Positions 12,591 to 24,060 of a DNA stretch of 64,000 nt are shown here, one piece after another (the first letter of the stretch is position 1; every line of letters starts with the position of its first letter). The notes beneath the pieces were generated by a model, which ran no database searches, was not told the DNA's origin, and worked only from the letters and a program-made list of their open reading frames with translations. The stretch lies in assembly GCA_020086605.1 (NCBI GenBank), contig JACBWW010000008.1, forward strand, positions 28,622,772 to 28,686,771, given 5' to 3'. A program made the translations under genes and the position numbers. This DNA comes from Lanius collurio (taxonomy: Eukaryota; Chordata; Aves; Passeriformes; Laniidae).

Positions 12591-15500
12591 CACACCTGCA
12601 AGGCCTCATCCAAGGCTGCCTTCCTCCTTTTTCTGCTGTGTGTCTTCTCCTATTTTTCCCCAGAATCATATGAGCAGAAAGGTGCTGAGGCAGGATGCTG
12701 GTATTCCTGTGTGGTGAGGGTGTCCTGGCTTTCCTGGGGGATGCAAAAAACAACTCTTGGGCTGAAACACAAGTGAGGAAGGTGGTGTTGTGTCCTGGTG
12801 GGCCAAAAATGTCCCCATGCTGTGCCAGCCATCATGAAGGCAGCTCCTCATACACCACCTCACTCCTCCCTGGCATCTTCCTCTGCCTCTGGGTCCTCTC
12901 CCCTACAGTCCCTTTTCCACCTCCTCCCTGGGGCTGGAGCCCTGATGTCCATAGGGCTCTGCAGGACCTCCTCCCCCTCACCTTTATTAATATCAATACT
13001 CTTGCAGAAGATGTAATTATGAAAACAATTTCCAGGAGCAAGATGAGGAGGAAGGCAGTCTGGATCTGCTACCAGTGGGAGATGGGGGCCAGAGGGCCGG
13101 AAAAGCTTTTCCAGTCATCATTGAAAATGACAACGCAGAGTGACCCTTCGCAGCGGCTGCTAATAAACAGCACGGCACGACCGCCAGCAAGGCATGTGCT
13201 CAGGACAGCAAAAGAAAGTACCAGTCATTTTCCACTCAATTAGAGACCATCTTCAGAGTGGCTGGGGGAGGGATTTTCTGCTGGAGGCTCCAGGGATGGA
13301 GAAAGGAGTGAAAAAGCAAAACCAAAGGAGATCACTCTTTCCCAGGGAGCATTTTTGTGCTTGCCCAGGCTGGGTGGGTGGTCTGACCCAACTGAGTATC
13401 TTCTCCTGGCTCAGATGGTGCTGGGAGGGAGAGCTTCCTTGCCCTGCACTGCTGTCCTTGACTTGCTCTGTCCTCAGCCGGGCATGAGATCAGGGCTACA
13501 TAGCTGCACTTTAACCCCCATGAAGAATGTATGATGTTTTTCTCTAGGCTAAGGGGGAAAACACAAGGCAGGCTCTGACAACCATGGCCCAGTGATTTCA
13601 GGAGAAGCATCACACAGGTCCCGCATGACATTGTCTCTTCATTGTGGCAGGATGTGAGCAGATGTTGCAATGTTCCCACTCAGCATTTTTCCAACGAGCT
13701 GAAACAGCGGCTTTGCCCTGAGCCATAGGTTTTCCACCCTTCATCTAGCAAAGGAAAACCCAGCAAAACCTCCAAGATGAGGGATCATCGAGCCAGCTGA
13801 GATCCCCAGAGAACCTACTGGATGCTAGATCCACACCTCCAGCACCCCCCACGCTGGGACACAGTCCCGGATTGCAGCTGCAGAGAAGGCAGCTGGAAGA
13901 GACACTGAAGCTCCTGTGGGGACTGCAGGCAACCTGGGGCAAAACGGTGTGGCAAAATGCAGCAATGCAGGGCATTTGTTTTAACACCAGGATGGCATGA
14001 GGAGAAGCTCCACTCGGGGTAGGTGGCTGTTATTCAGCAGCAGAAGATGCTGTAATGATCTGCTAAGCCTGTGACTGCCTGCTTCAGCACGCTATCACCA
14101 CCCTGCCTGTGCTGCTGGTGCATGGCACCTGTACCAAGTCCCGAGGAGGAGAATTTCACAGTCATAGAGAATAGGGAGATTTTAAGGTGACTGGACACTG
14201 AAATGGTTATGGAAGCAGGCTGGTGCAGCACACAGCCTTTCCTATCAGCATCAGCCCATCACCCCTTCCCCAGGTGCCATCCTGGAGCCAGGTGATGCTG
14301 GGTGGTCTGACCTCTCATGGCAACTGCTGAGATGCATCCAGGCACTGTGTGCCCTTCCAGGCACTCATGCAAGAGGCAGCACCCTTGCTATGGGCTGACC
14401 CGGGGCAGCACTGGCCTCTGCTCTCCGCTCCTCTGACCTGGGCTGAGCTCAAACTGTGGGGCTGGATCCAGCTTTGTGCTGTTGTTGGGATGCCCAAGGC
14501 TTGCAGCTGGGTGTGCTTCCCCAGGGGAGCTGCCCTTGAGTGCTGGATGGAGAACCAGATGTTTGGGAAGCCAGGCAGGGCATGGGTGGGATACAGATGT
14601 TACAAAAGGATGCCCTGAACTCCTGCAGGAGGGAATGCAAGGAACTTGGAAAATGTAGCTTAATTGCTGTCCTGGGCCATGTAGGCTGGAGGTTACCTTA
14701 ATTTTTAAGGAGTGTATCTTCCACAAACACAACAATTTCCATTTAAAGGCACCAGAGTGACTGAAATTCTACCACTTCCCTGCTAAGCTGCCTGCCCTGT
14801 TATCAGCATTCCTGATATACTTATGAACACAAGCTTCAGGTATGGACCATGGCTGCAGACACATGGCAGGATGGACCTTGTTCCAAAACTGTTTCCCTGC
14901 TCTGTTCAGAGCTGGTGCTTTGATATTTTCCAGGATTTGGAATACAGAGGGATAATCTGGTATAGCAGTGGAGCTCCTCTTATTGCACTCCAGCACTTCC
15001 AGCTTCTCCATGCTGGGATGCGTAGCACATTGGAGGCAAAGCCCAACCGCTGGCTGCACTTCAATGATTCACTTATTTGTTTTTCTGGTTCAGTAACTGC
15101 CACATGCAACCAGCAAATTGTTTTTCAGCGTACTCCTGAACTCCATTCTCTCCTATTTTTTCTGTTCTTTGAGAACATCACAGCACCAGCTGTAATCTGG
15201 CTTTGGATGGTGGCAAAAGCTCCCTGCTTTGCTGTGTTTGGCACTCGATTTCTTGGTTCTTGCCCGCCCTTCATAGTCAGGGGAAAATCTCTGCCTTGAG
15301 TCTGGACATGGTTGGGAAGCATCCCTGTGGCACAGTCCGAGACATGGACACTCCAGGCCACAGGACCCACTGCTCCCTGCCCCATGTGGAACAGCCTCTG
15401 CTGTCCTGATGGGGCAGTGAAGGGGTGCAGAAGGAGGAATAGGGTTTTTAGGAGCACATTAGGCAAGGGCTGTGGGAGCTTGACTTTAGGAGAGCATTAG

Positions 15501-16003
15501 CCTGACTAAGGATGAAGGGAAGGTAATGGGACATTTTAATTTCTCTTCCAATCCTAATTCCCATGGCTCTGCTTCCAGCACAAATACCAAACCTCTCTCT
15601 CTTTAGGGACACTCTATGGGGTAAAAATGGCAACACCATTTGGACCACACGATTTTCACAGCTCTCTGCCCTGACACACGGCAGCTGTTTCCCCAACATC
15701 GCCATGGGCGATCTGGACCACTGGGGGTCGGACCACACATGGCCCCAGGACACTGATGTGACCAGCATGGAGGCTACCTGTGGGCATCCTGCCTGGGATG
15801 CTCAGGTGCTGCAGGACCATGAGAATGAGAGGGGTACAGGGAAGATACCAGAGTGGCTCAGACCCCGTCTCCATGGATAGGCAGAATCTCCACTTGGAGA
15901 GCCAGTCCCTTCTCCGCCCCATCTCTCCAATGGACAACACTGTTTGCAGAGCAAGCCACCCCAAACACCGCCCTGGAGAGGCAGCTGCTGCCGTGGAAGT
16001 TAC

Positions 16004-16170
16004 CTATGGCAAACTCGTCAAAGGTGAGAGTGGTGAAGTTTTTGCCCAGAGCATTCGTGACTGTCAGAGTCACCTTGTACTTCACTGTTGAGAAGAGCTG
16101 AAGGTATCTGATGTGACACCTGTTTTTGGGAACGGCGTCTTTCTCACAGACCATGTCTTTCGTGCCGTGT
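16004..16170 (-). CDS. CNTFR: CNTFR exon, second half of cytokine-receptor domain 1
   Basis: This 167-nt exon completes the first fibronectin type III module. It reads HGTKDMVCEKD, has a second cysteine pair (C-x9-C), then RYLQLFSTVKYKV, a sequon NFT, and the closing strand FDEFAI. With the preceding exon this gives the four conserved cysteines of the class I receptor module. The acceptor is CTTTCCAG ending at 16,171 and the donor is GTAACT from 16,003. The first base A completes Ile. The last base G joins TA at 8,932-8,931 to give Val. Family knowledge: this module carries the ligand-facing disulfides. Inference: nothing is broken, since the frame stays open across both junctions. The stretch after the second Cys is close to human (CHIRY, LFST, KYKV). 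Confidence 0.97.
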
Positions 16171-16963
16171 CTGGAAAGCAGAGGTGAGAAAAGCTGTTAC
16201 CTGTGGATGCACCCAAGCTGCTGGAGGAAGGAGGCAGATTGTGTAGCTGTATCCCCACTATGCCAATGGTCCTCATGCACCAGCCCCTGCTGCAGGCAAA
16301 GGGCTGCTTTCTCCTGACAGGGAATTGTGTGGGCTCCTGTGTATGAATTTTTATTCCAAAACTACACTGAAGCTTCAGTGAACATCCTCATGCTGGCCCC
16401 AAGGAAAGAATGGGACCCTGCTGGGGTTGGGCTTGTGTCTGCCCCCCCACCCCTTACCCCATGAGAGGAACAAGGTCTCCTTTCTGATGGTGACACAAAC
16501 CCCAGAAGGTAATGCACGGCACCAGCCTGTATAAGGGCTGTGCCAAGATTTGGGCTCAGGGTAGGGAATGATGCCATGCCATGGCCAGTTCTAGGTGAGA
16601 GACTGCTGCTGCCCAAGCACAACCAGCTTACAGCAGAAAAGAGCATGGATGTGCCAAATGTGCCAAAAAACAGTGGGCACAACATCCACTATAGACAACT
16701 GGTGCAGAGAGGATGGTCTTGGGAAGCAAAGAAAGGAGACCTGGGAGATGGGGATCTTCCTGTTCCCCTCTAGGGAAATTGAAACTTCCAGTTTGTGTGC
16801 CCCTGGAAAATCCTACCCCAGGCCCATTTTTGGGACACCTATACCATATGCTCAGCACAGGTTGGACCCACTGCCCCAAGACTTCATGGCTCTACTTGGG
16901 ACCTGCTGAAGGCTGCAGGGACTGAAACTCACTCCATTGCACCCTTTCTTCCCAGACACTTAC
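16171..16963 (-). other. CNTFR: CNTFR intron, 793 bp
   Basis: This short intron separates the two exons of cytokine-receptor domain 1. It starts GTAAGTG and ends CTTTCCAG on the minus strand. It splits an Ile codon (AT|A). No repeat or RNA gene was recognised in it. Confidence 0.93.
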
Positions 16964-17081
16964 ATGACAGAGATGTTGAATGTGTTGGGGATGTAGGTAG
17001 GAGTGGGCAGGTGCCAGCTGCAGTAGAAACCCTTCGGGTAGTTGTTGGATCGGCACATCAGCACTGGCTCCTTCGGCGGGG
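16964..17081 (-). CDS. CNTFR: CNTFR exon, first half of cytokine-receptor domain 1
   Basis: This 118-nt exon encodes the start of the first fibronectin type III module of the cytokine-receptor homology region. It reads PPKEPVLMC, then a C-x10-C-S-W motif (Cys-Arg-Ser ... Phe-Tyr-Cys-Ser-Trp), which is the signature first disulfide of class I cytokine receptors, followed by HLPTPTYIPNTF and an N-glycosylation sequon NIS. The acceptor is ...CTGTCAG ending at 17,082 and the donor is GTAAGTG from 16,963. The first two bases complete a Thr codon from the Ig exon. The last two bases (AT) join A at 16,170 to make Ile. In gene order it sits after a 33.3 kb intron and 793 bp before the next exon. Human CNTFR has almost the same string (YPKGFYCSWHLPTPTYIPN), so the identification is firm. 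Confidence 0.97.
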
Positions 17082-18365
17082 CTGACAGGGAAAGAGAAAG
17101 AGTAATTACCTGCTGAGGGAGGGTTATTGCCATGTTCTGAGCAAGGGGATGACCCTCCACTCCCAGCTGCCCGCCAGCTTGGGAGAGGAGAGTTTGCAAG
17201 GGGAGCCTGGCCTGTGTTTATACTGCTGGAAGTATCTGGAGGTCTTTGTCCCATGTCTTCTGTTGAGGTCCCCCATGACACCTTGCTTTGGGCCAGGCTG
17301 TGCAACGCTCACCTTCTCCTCAGGCAGCTCACTGTCTCTAATGAGGGACTGAGTGACAGAGAGGGTTTGCAGGTACCAGGGAAAATTGTCTTCAAGGCTG
17401 TGACAGAGATGTTGCTGATGAGGAGGAGGTGCTGCTGTCTTGACCCCATTAATCTACGCTGCTCACAGCTTTCTCTGCCACATCCTTGGGGAGTGATAAA
17501 CTTACTGAGGGATGATCCTCCAAATGATCAAAGGTCACCAATGGGAGGAAGAAGGACCACTGGCAAGATGGGGAGGAACAATGTGAAACCAGGTGAGAAA
17601 ATCCAGCTCTGCAGGAGGACTGACAGTGTTAACCCTTTTGGCTTGGGGCAGAACACCCCATCCCAGGGCCTCGCCTCCAAAGAGACATAGAGGCAACAGG
17701 AGACAGCATGAGAGCATCCAGTGGGAGCAGCCTTCCTCTGACCTCATCAGCTGATCCTAGAGGTTGGAGGCAGAAGAGGATTTTAAACCCAGCAAAGTGT
17801 TCACACTGCCCTTGGCTTTCCTGGACATATGTGCAGTGCACTCTGCTCATTGCAGGAGCACAACCAGAGCTGCAGGGAAACTCTGTGAAATGCTGAGGGA
17901 CAGTGCAGGCAAAGAATGAGATGGAATACCTTTTAACTGATAATTTTTGCCCTTGTTGGTAAAAATCTTACCTGATCTGACACTGAAGTCAGCTCTTCTT
18001 GATACCCAGAAACTTGCATTGATTGCTAAGAGCAGCACCCTGGCACAGTGCCTTGCCATAAAATACACACTCCCTGGACTGGATGCGCACCAAGATTCCC
18101 CTTGGAAAGGCTGTCTGAACCTGTGGTGTTCCCTCTTTCCCTTCCTTTGTTAGCCCTCACCCCCATCCATCCACTGAGAATATCCCAGGATATGCTCTTC
18201 TCTCCAGGCAGGGGGTTTGAAACAAACTAAGCAGACCTAGGAGCCTCAGCACCTCTTCAGCCCCACAGCCCAGGTGTCACTGGGACGACACACTCGGGGG
18301 CACAGCCTTCTGAGGGGATGCAATGAGCTACAGCTGCGACTGGAGCCTACAGAGTCTAGAGTCTA

Positions 18366-18400
18366 CTACAGAGGGGAAACTGAGGCACAGGATTTGAGCA
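18366..18400 (+). repeat. Possible short MIR-like remnant
   Basis: GGGGAAACTGAGGCACAGGA matches the familiar MIR phrase GGGGAAACTGAGGCACAGAG almost base for base, but the match stops after about 25 bp, so it could be chance or a very truncated copy. Confidence 0.3.
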
Positions 18401-18465
18401 CCCTCAGTAGGTAAGGGAGCCGAGTGCAGCACAGCCAGGGAGCAAGGAGGAGAGGGAGAGGGAAC

Positions 18466-19210
18466 GGAGGGGCCGGCGGGAGGGAAGGCTGTGGCGCTCC
18501 GCTCCGAGTGTTCCTCCTAATGGCTATTTCAGCCTTCAGCCGGCAGACGAAGGCCAGAGCCTGGTAATGAGCCTCCCGGTTAAATTATTCAAGCAGACCC
18601 TCCACATCAAAACAGAATGGCTGATCGCAAAGCCAGAGACAAGAGACTGATCCCTGCCACAGCTCCATCCTCTTCCTCCTCCCCGCAGGCTCCTTAACCC
18701 CTTCCCTGCCTCCCGTGGGCGAGGCAGGAGCAAACGCAGCATTGCCCTTTCCAGGGTGCAGAGGGGGAGGTGTCCCGGAGGGGCTGAAGGGGTGCAGGGG
18801 GCTTGGGGACAGCCTCTGGGTGCCGGGTGACCGCGTGGTGGCACTGTGGGCTAACAGCACCTGCTTGGCACCCGGCAAACCGGGATGGGGCTGGAAAAAC
18901 TGCTTGGGGATGCGGGGGACACTGGGAATGCCACCGTGGGCGGCTCGCCCGCTTGCTGCTTTTGCGCTCAGCTGTCCCGCTCGGAACCGGGAAGCCGGGA
19001 GGAAGCAGGCGGGGCTTTTCCGAGCGTTCCTGAGGTCTTGCAGGGTCCAGCCCTACCTGCACGGCCCCAGAAGCTGCACTGCTATGCGCCACGATTAGTC
19101 CATCTGAGGATAATTTATCTCCATTGTCTCCAGTATCGCGCCGGATCTGGCTCTTTGTGATCTCTGCTAATTCCTCCGCTGAGGAGGCTGGGGCGGGCTC
19201 ACTCCTCCGG
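18466..19210. promoter_or_regulatory. CpG-rich block in intron, candidate internal promoter
   Basis: CG dinucleotides are clustered here (for example around 18,470-18,500, 18,820-18,840, 18,930-19,030 and 19,135-19,210) while most surrounding intron is nearly free of them. On the CNTFR strand the block lies about 1.4 kb upstream of the exon at 17,081. CpG islands usually mark promoters or regulatory elements. Whether it drives a CNTFR transcript, an antisense RNA or nothing cannot be told from sequence. I saw no clear TATA box or first exon with a donor. Confidence 0.5.
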
Positions 19211-20978
19211 GTTCGTTTTGCTGGGAGAAGGAGGGAGGGCTGCCCATACTGTCTCCCACTTCCATCTCCACTCTGCAGCAGCCTTTGAAGATGTCCCATT
19301 TCCACAGCATTGAATACCGTGAAAATCCTGTCCTCTGCTTCAAGACAGGGCCCCAACTGCAACCCCAGCCCTTTGTGTCCAGCACGCTCCACCTCTCACC
19401 CTCTGGTGTCTTTCAGCAAGCCAGAGGTGGAAGGAGAGACTGCGGAAGGGGGACAAAATGATCCTCGCATCTCTGCCCTCCTGGGGCCGAGTTCAAGGGC
19501 AGATGCAGGCGAAGGGATGCTGCTGTATGAACCCCGTCTCCCCTCAGCCTCTGCCCTCCCTTTCCGGGCAGACACAAGCTGTGTCACAGCAACACTCCTG
19601 CAACCTCCATCCCTTCAGAGAGCCGTCAGTGCCAGAGCCACAAGCGTCCTGAGAGGGAGCTGTCAGGCAGCTACCCCACTTTCCACCTTGATGGGCAGAA
19701 AGTTCACCCTGTGGCAGAATGTGGGGCCAATGCAGTGTGCCATGTGGGGCTGTGACCATGACAGCATACAGGTGATCATGGCCACCACTGCCAGGCACCA
19801 AAGAAGAGGGCTGCAAACCCCTTCTCAGCTGCCTTGCTGCATCAGGAGGGCTCTCTTTGCCCATGGCATCTTCTCCCAGCTGGTGGCAGGGTCCTCATCT
19901 CTCTGGGGGAGATGGTAGCCTGCAACCTCGGGCCTCTCGCCTCCTCTCCCAGGAAAGGCACTCGCTGGCACAGCTCATGCTGCCCATCAAAGGCTCTTAA
20001 AGACAGCAAATAAAATTGCAGGCTCCAATCGATCCGGCGCTCTGTAATGCTGTCTTTGGAGGTGGGCCAGCCCATCAGGCCGACAGAGAGAGCAAGAAAG
20101 GCAGTGGAGGAAAACAAAGCCATCAGGGGAGCAGCATTAAAGGCTTTTTCTGCCCTGAGGTTTTGGGTAGTGCTTCTGGGTGTGGGGTGTCCTGCTCCAA
20201 CCTTCTCTGTCCAGCTCTCAGCACCCACCCCGTGCCAAAAACAACCCAAACAACATGTTGAGCTACTCGGGCACTTCTCCCTGGGCTCCTGCACACAGCC
20301 TCCCTAATTCTGGCAAATATTTACATCCCTGTCACTTCATGGAGCTGCTGAACTCTGTAAAGGCAGAGCTCTTTTCCTTCCACCACAAACAGCGCCTGCC
20401 CTCTCTAATCTGTCTATTAACCTCTCGCATGGCAGGGAGCCACTTCTCCCATGTGCTCTGCTGATGTCCCCTCCGAAAACACAGCGTGTTTAATGCCTGG
20501 CTGTGGCAGCTTCCCAGAGGCTTGGGTTGCCACCAGCCCTGCTGCAAAAGCTCTGGGTGAGGTGAAGAAAGGTTCAGAGCTGAGCTCAGAGCTGAGTACA
20601 TCCCATCTGGGCCCATGGCTCTCAAGCCATGAGATGCTCCAGCAAAATCTGGGGCTGACATAGCTGGTGCCAGCTGGTGTCATCATCTCTGCAGATCCAT
20701 GAAAAGACCAGTGACAGGGAAGGAGTTGGCTTTCTCACCACACAGTGCCCCATGCTTTGCATCCATTTAACTCTATCTCTCCATCTTGTTAGAAACAGCT
20801 GTCCCTTGGCCAGCTCCAGCACTTATGCTCAGCTGGGGACAGTACCATGAGCAGTCCTTGTGGATGAAACAGCTCTGGATACACCAGCACAGACACAGAT
20901 TTTTGTTTCCCTCCTCATCTCCAAAGCCCAGTCGTCCTTGTACCCTCAGTCCCACTGTGCAGGGGAAAAGTGTGACCA

Positions 20979-21121
20979 ATCCATTTTAGAAACCACTAAA
21001 AATGATCTACAAGAGCTTTTCCTAGCTCTGCTAGGTCATGAGATAATGGACATTAAAATCATGACACTTTTATATATAGAAAAGTTATTTTAGGTCACTT
21101 TTAGAGGTTTCTGAAATGGAT
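20979..21121. repeat. Imperfect palindrome, 29-bp arms
   Basis: The arm at 20,979-21,007 and the reverse complement of 21,093-21,121 agree at 25 of 29 positions. The match weakens but continues inward for some 15 bp on each side. An inner GTCATGA/TCATGAC pair sits at the centre. The element is AT-rich compared with its surroundings. It looks like a small palindromic DNA element (MITE-like) or a hairpin-forming site. I do not recognise a named family. Confidence 0.65.
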
Positions 21122-22180
21122 CAGTTATAATTTTCCTCTCCTGCTGAGGGCTGAATGTACTAAAGATGCCTTGCTCCACAGGTGGAGGGATACAAAAAAT
21201 AGCGCCAATAAAAGTTTTAAGAGGCCTCTCAAACACTTCTGTAGGAGGTATTTTTTCTGGTGCACTTGGGGCACATTCAGGCATTGGGCTGATGGGGGAT
21301 AATGAGCCCGTAGTGTGCTTCTGGGGTCACCTGCATAACTCATCATCTCAGTCTTGGGCCAGCAAAGACTCCAGGGTCCATGACAGCAGCATGTGCTTGT
21401 GCTAGAGGTACAGCTGCGACATGGCCTGCCTGCACATGGGCAGGACCCCCATGCTGCCCCACATGGGGGGACAACCCCAGAACCAATGCTGTTGTGTGGC
21501 CAAGCCCCTGCTGCTTGCACCCCAGTGCACACAGCAGGACCAGATCATCACCCAACGGCTTTTTTCACACCACAGACAGTGGGTATGTACCAATACATAA
21601 AAAACCCACCCAAGTGACCAAAAGCAAAGCTAAAGAGGCTTGGACAGAACAACAGGAATCCACCTGGGCATGAGATGCCAGGACTGAGCACATGGGCACA
21701 AGAGCAGCAGACCCTGCGCGTCCACACACGCCTCTACACAGATGCTTTTGCTATGCACATGCTGGCTGCCAGCACCATGTATTATTTATCCAACGCTGCT
21801 TTCCTAAAAGCCTGTTTGTGTACAGGAGGCTGGGAGGAAACAACAAAGAAAACAATGATGAATAAATCATATTCCTACTGCCAGGTGGATCAGGGGAGCA
21901 TCTGTCTGCCATGCACCACCTGTGCTGGAGTGCAGCGTGGCTGTGGCTGGGGACAGTCCCTTCCATCGACCCAAATGTGTTTTGTTGCTGGAGAAAGGCA
22001 GGGAGGTGAAGCTCTGAATTTCCTCGGATTCCCCTTTAGCATCTGTTCTTGGATAAGTGTGGGGATGAGAAAGGGTGCAGAGGACAGCAGTGTGCGGGTA
22101 CATGGGCAGGTGATGCTCCCTATGTTCTCAGAACATCATGCTCATTACCACCACTTCTTCAAGAAGGACAAAGCAAGGGT

Positions 22181-22274
22181 TTGGTTTTGATTTGCTGGTT
22201 GTTTTGTTTTGCTGTTTGTTTGTTGTTTGTTTGTTGTGTGTTTGTTGTTTGTTTGTTTTTTTTTTTTAATTAAT
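22181..22274. repeat. TG/TTTG-rich simple repeat ending in poly-T
   Basis: Irregular TTTG and TTG units cover about 80 bp and are followed by a run of T. Seen directly; low-complexity DNA. Confidence 0.9.
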
Positions 22275-23674
22275 GCAGCAAAATTAATTTGAGAGAGAAT
22301 TAGAGAACTCAGAGGTGCAGGGGCATGGGGTGAGATGGGTTTGTTCCTCACTGACCTCCTGGCTGACCTGGGCAAGTGGTGGAGACAGGTTTTACGCCTC
22401 TCCCTTTCAGTTTAAGCCACCCCAAGTGTAGCAAGAGGACATTTTCAGGGGAACATTCCTTTTCCTTGAAGATATATCCCTCTGGAGCATGAGTAATACC
22501 AGCTGAACACCAGAGTTGCCCACATTCAGCCAGCACCTAGCCCAGCCCTCATACCCAGCACTGCAGCACCTCCCTGGTAGCTCCCAAAATGGGCCAGGGA
22601 CACCTGCAGCTGTAACCAAAGTCCCCTGACCCTGACCCTGCTGCCACCTAAGAGCCATCTCCCCAGCCTCAAAGAGAAAGAATTTATTCCCCAAGAAGGT
22701 GCTGGAGAAAAAGGTGGACTCAGCAACAGATAAATTTCTAAAAGGCCCTGTTTTACACTGATTGGGGCTCATAAACCAAGCTATGGATTTTCTCATTTCC
22801 CTTGCAGAAAATTCAGTGAACATGGCAAGAGGGAATGCTGTAAATTTTTGGGCAAGGCATTACTCATAGAGAAGAGAAAGCCCAGCATCCCACCTTCAGC
22901 CAAAGTGGCAGGGCAAGCTCCCAGAGTGATCACAGGCTCCCTGGAGTTTGCTCCATCCTGCATTGCATGAGGCAGTGCTGTTTCCAGCACAGCAGAGCTG
23001 CTCCTCAAACCTGACCACTCTCCAGCCTCCAGCAAATTATCAAGTAAACCTCACAGCCTTAATCTGTGAGGGGAAAGAACAAGAGCAGGGTGGCTCTGGC
23101 AACCCTGGCAAGTGGGCTGGCTGTCTGGAATGGTAGCCTTTGCTGGAGGTGCTCCCCAAGGTGCAGGATGCTACAGGAAGGTGATTTAGGCAGGGGAAGC
23201 CATCTGGCATCCTGAAATGCACAGACTCTCTTGCTCCCACTCCCTCCAGCAGCGCTGGAGTTTGGCAGCATTGCTGTTCCAGGGAAATACCCATCCTGCT
23301 GAGCACCCTAAACCCAGCTGTGCTCCTGAAGGTGACTTTATTCCCATGGGGCAGCATTCCAGGCAGGGTACCTTAGGGAATGATGCACAGCAGGGATGCT
23401 GGACACCTCCACCCTTCACTTGGGACCACACCACAGCAGAAAGTCCCTTCTGACCCTCCAGTCCTCCTCCAGAAACCAAAGAGCAGCTTTGCTCTGAAAC
23501 AATATTAAATATTGAACAAACGAATGAAAAACCTGTTATCTGGGATAATTGTGAGTAAATAAAACATTTAACCAAACCAAATGCAGCTGTTTCCACTTGG
23601 AGCCGGCACAACAGCAGGGAAGCCAGCTCAGCTACTCTGCATCCTCGTTACGGCAGCTGATTATTGTTTTGTGT

Positions 23675-24060
23675 ATAACAGTAGCACCGCCAGTCCTGGA
23701 GCGGGGCCGGGGCTGCGGTGCTCGATGTGGTACCCCTGGGATGGGTACCCCGGCAAGGAGGGATGCGGCAGCGCGCCGGGCACGGGAAGTTCTCTGCAGC
23801 GCTGGGGTTTGCTCTTCAGCCCAGGGAGTTCACGGCGAGGCCGGCTTTCCTCCCCCAACACCTCTGCGAGGGGATTTGCATGTAACATAAACCATTTCAG
23901 AGCCAGGTCACTGGTTCGCACATAGCCCCGGGCAGTAATGACCAAACCTCGTTACCGGCTGCTCTGGGATTGACTGTGCCGGGCCCCCGTCCAGCTCCTG
24001 GAGACCTGGAGAGCGGTCTGGGGTGAGGGAGTGTGCAGCAACCGAGGGAAAAGTGTCGGC
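23675..24060. promoter_or_regulatory. CpG-rich patch in the large intron
   Basis: CG dinucleotides cluster at 23,700-23,860 and more sparsely to 24,060, in contrast to the flanks. It overlaps the 3' end of the longest open frame in the window (minus strand, 24,813-23,908). It could be a regulatory element or simply GC-rich intron. Confidence 0.3.

Larger units (their letters stand above)
8933..16003 (-). other. CNTFR: CNTFR intron, about 7.1 kb
   Basis: This intron lies between the two fibronectin-domain coding blocks and is bounded by GTAACT (16,003) and ...TTCCAG (8,933). It contains a short TAA-rich microsatellite near 11.9 kb and a possible MIR-like remnant near 12.5 kb. I saw no coding exon on either strand. 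Confidence 0.9.

Noticed and set aside
18694..19392. 232-codon minus-strand open frame
   Set aside because: It lies in the CpG-rich block, where stop codons are rare. It has no domain and a Pro/Ser/Arg-rich random composition.
19310..19918. 202-codon plus-strand open frame
   Set aside because: It is next to the CpG block, antisense to CNTFR, and shows no known domain or start context.
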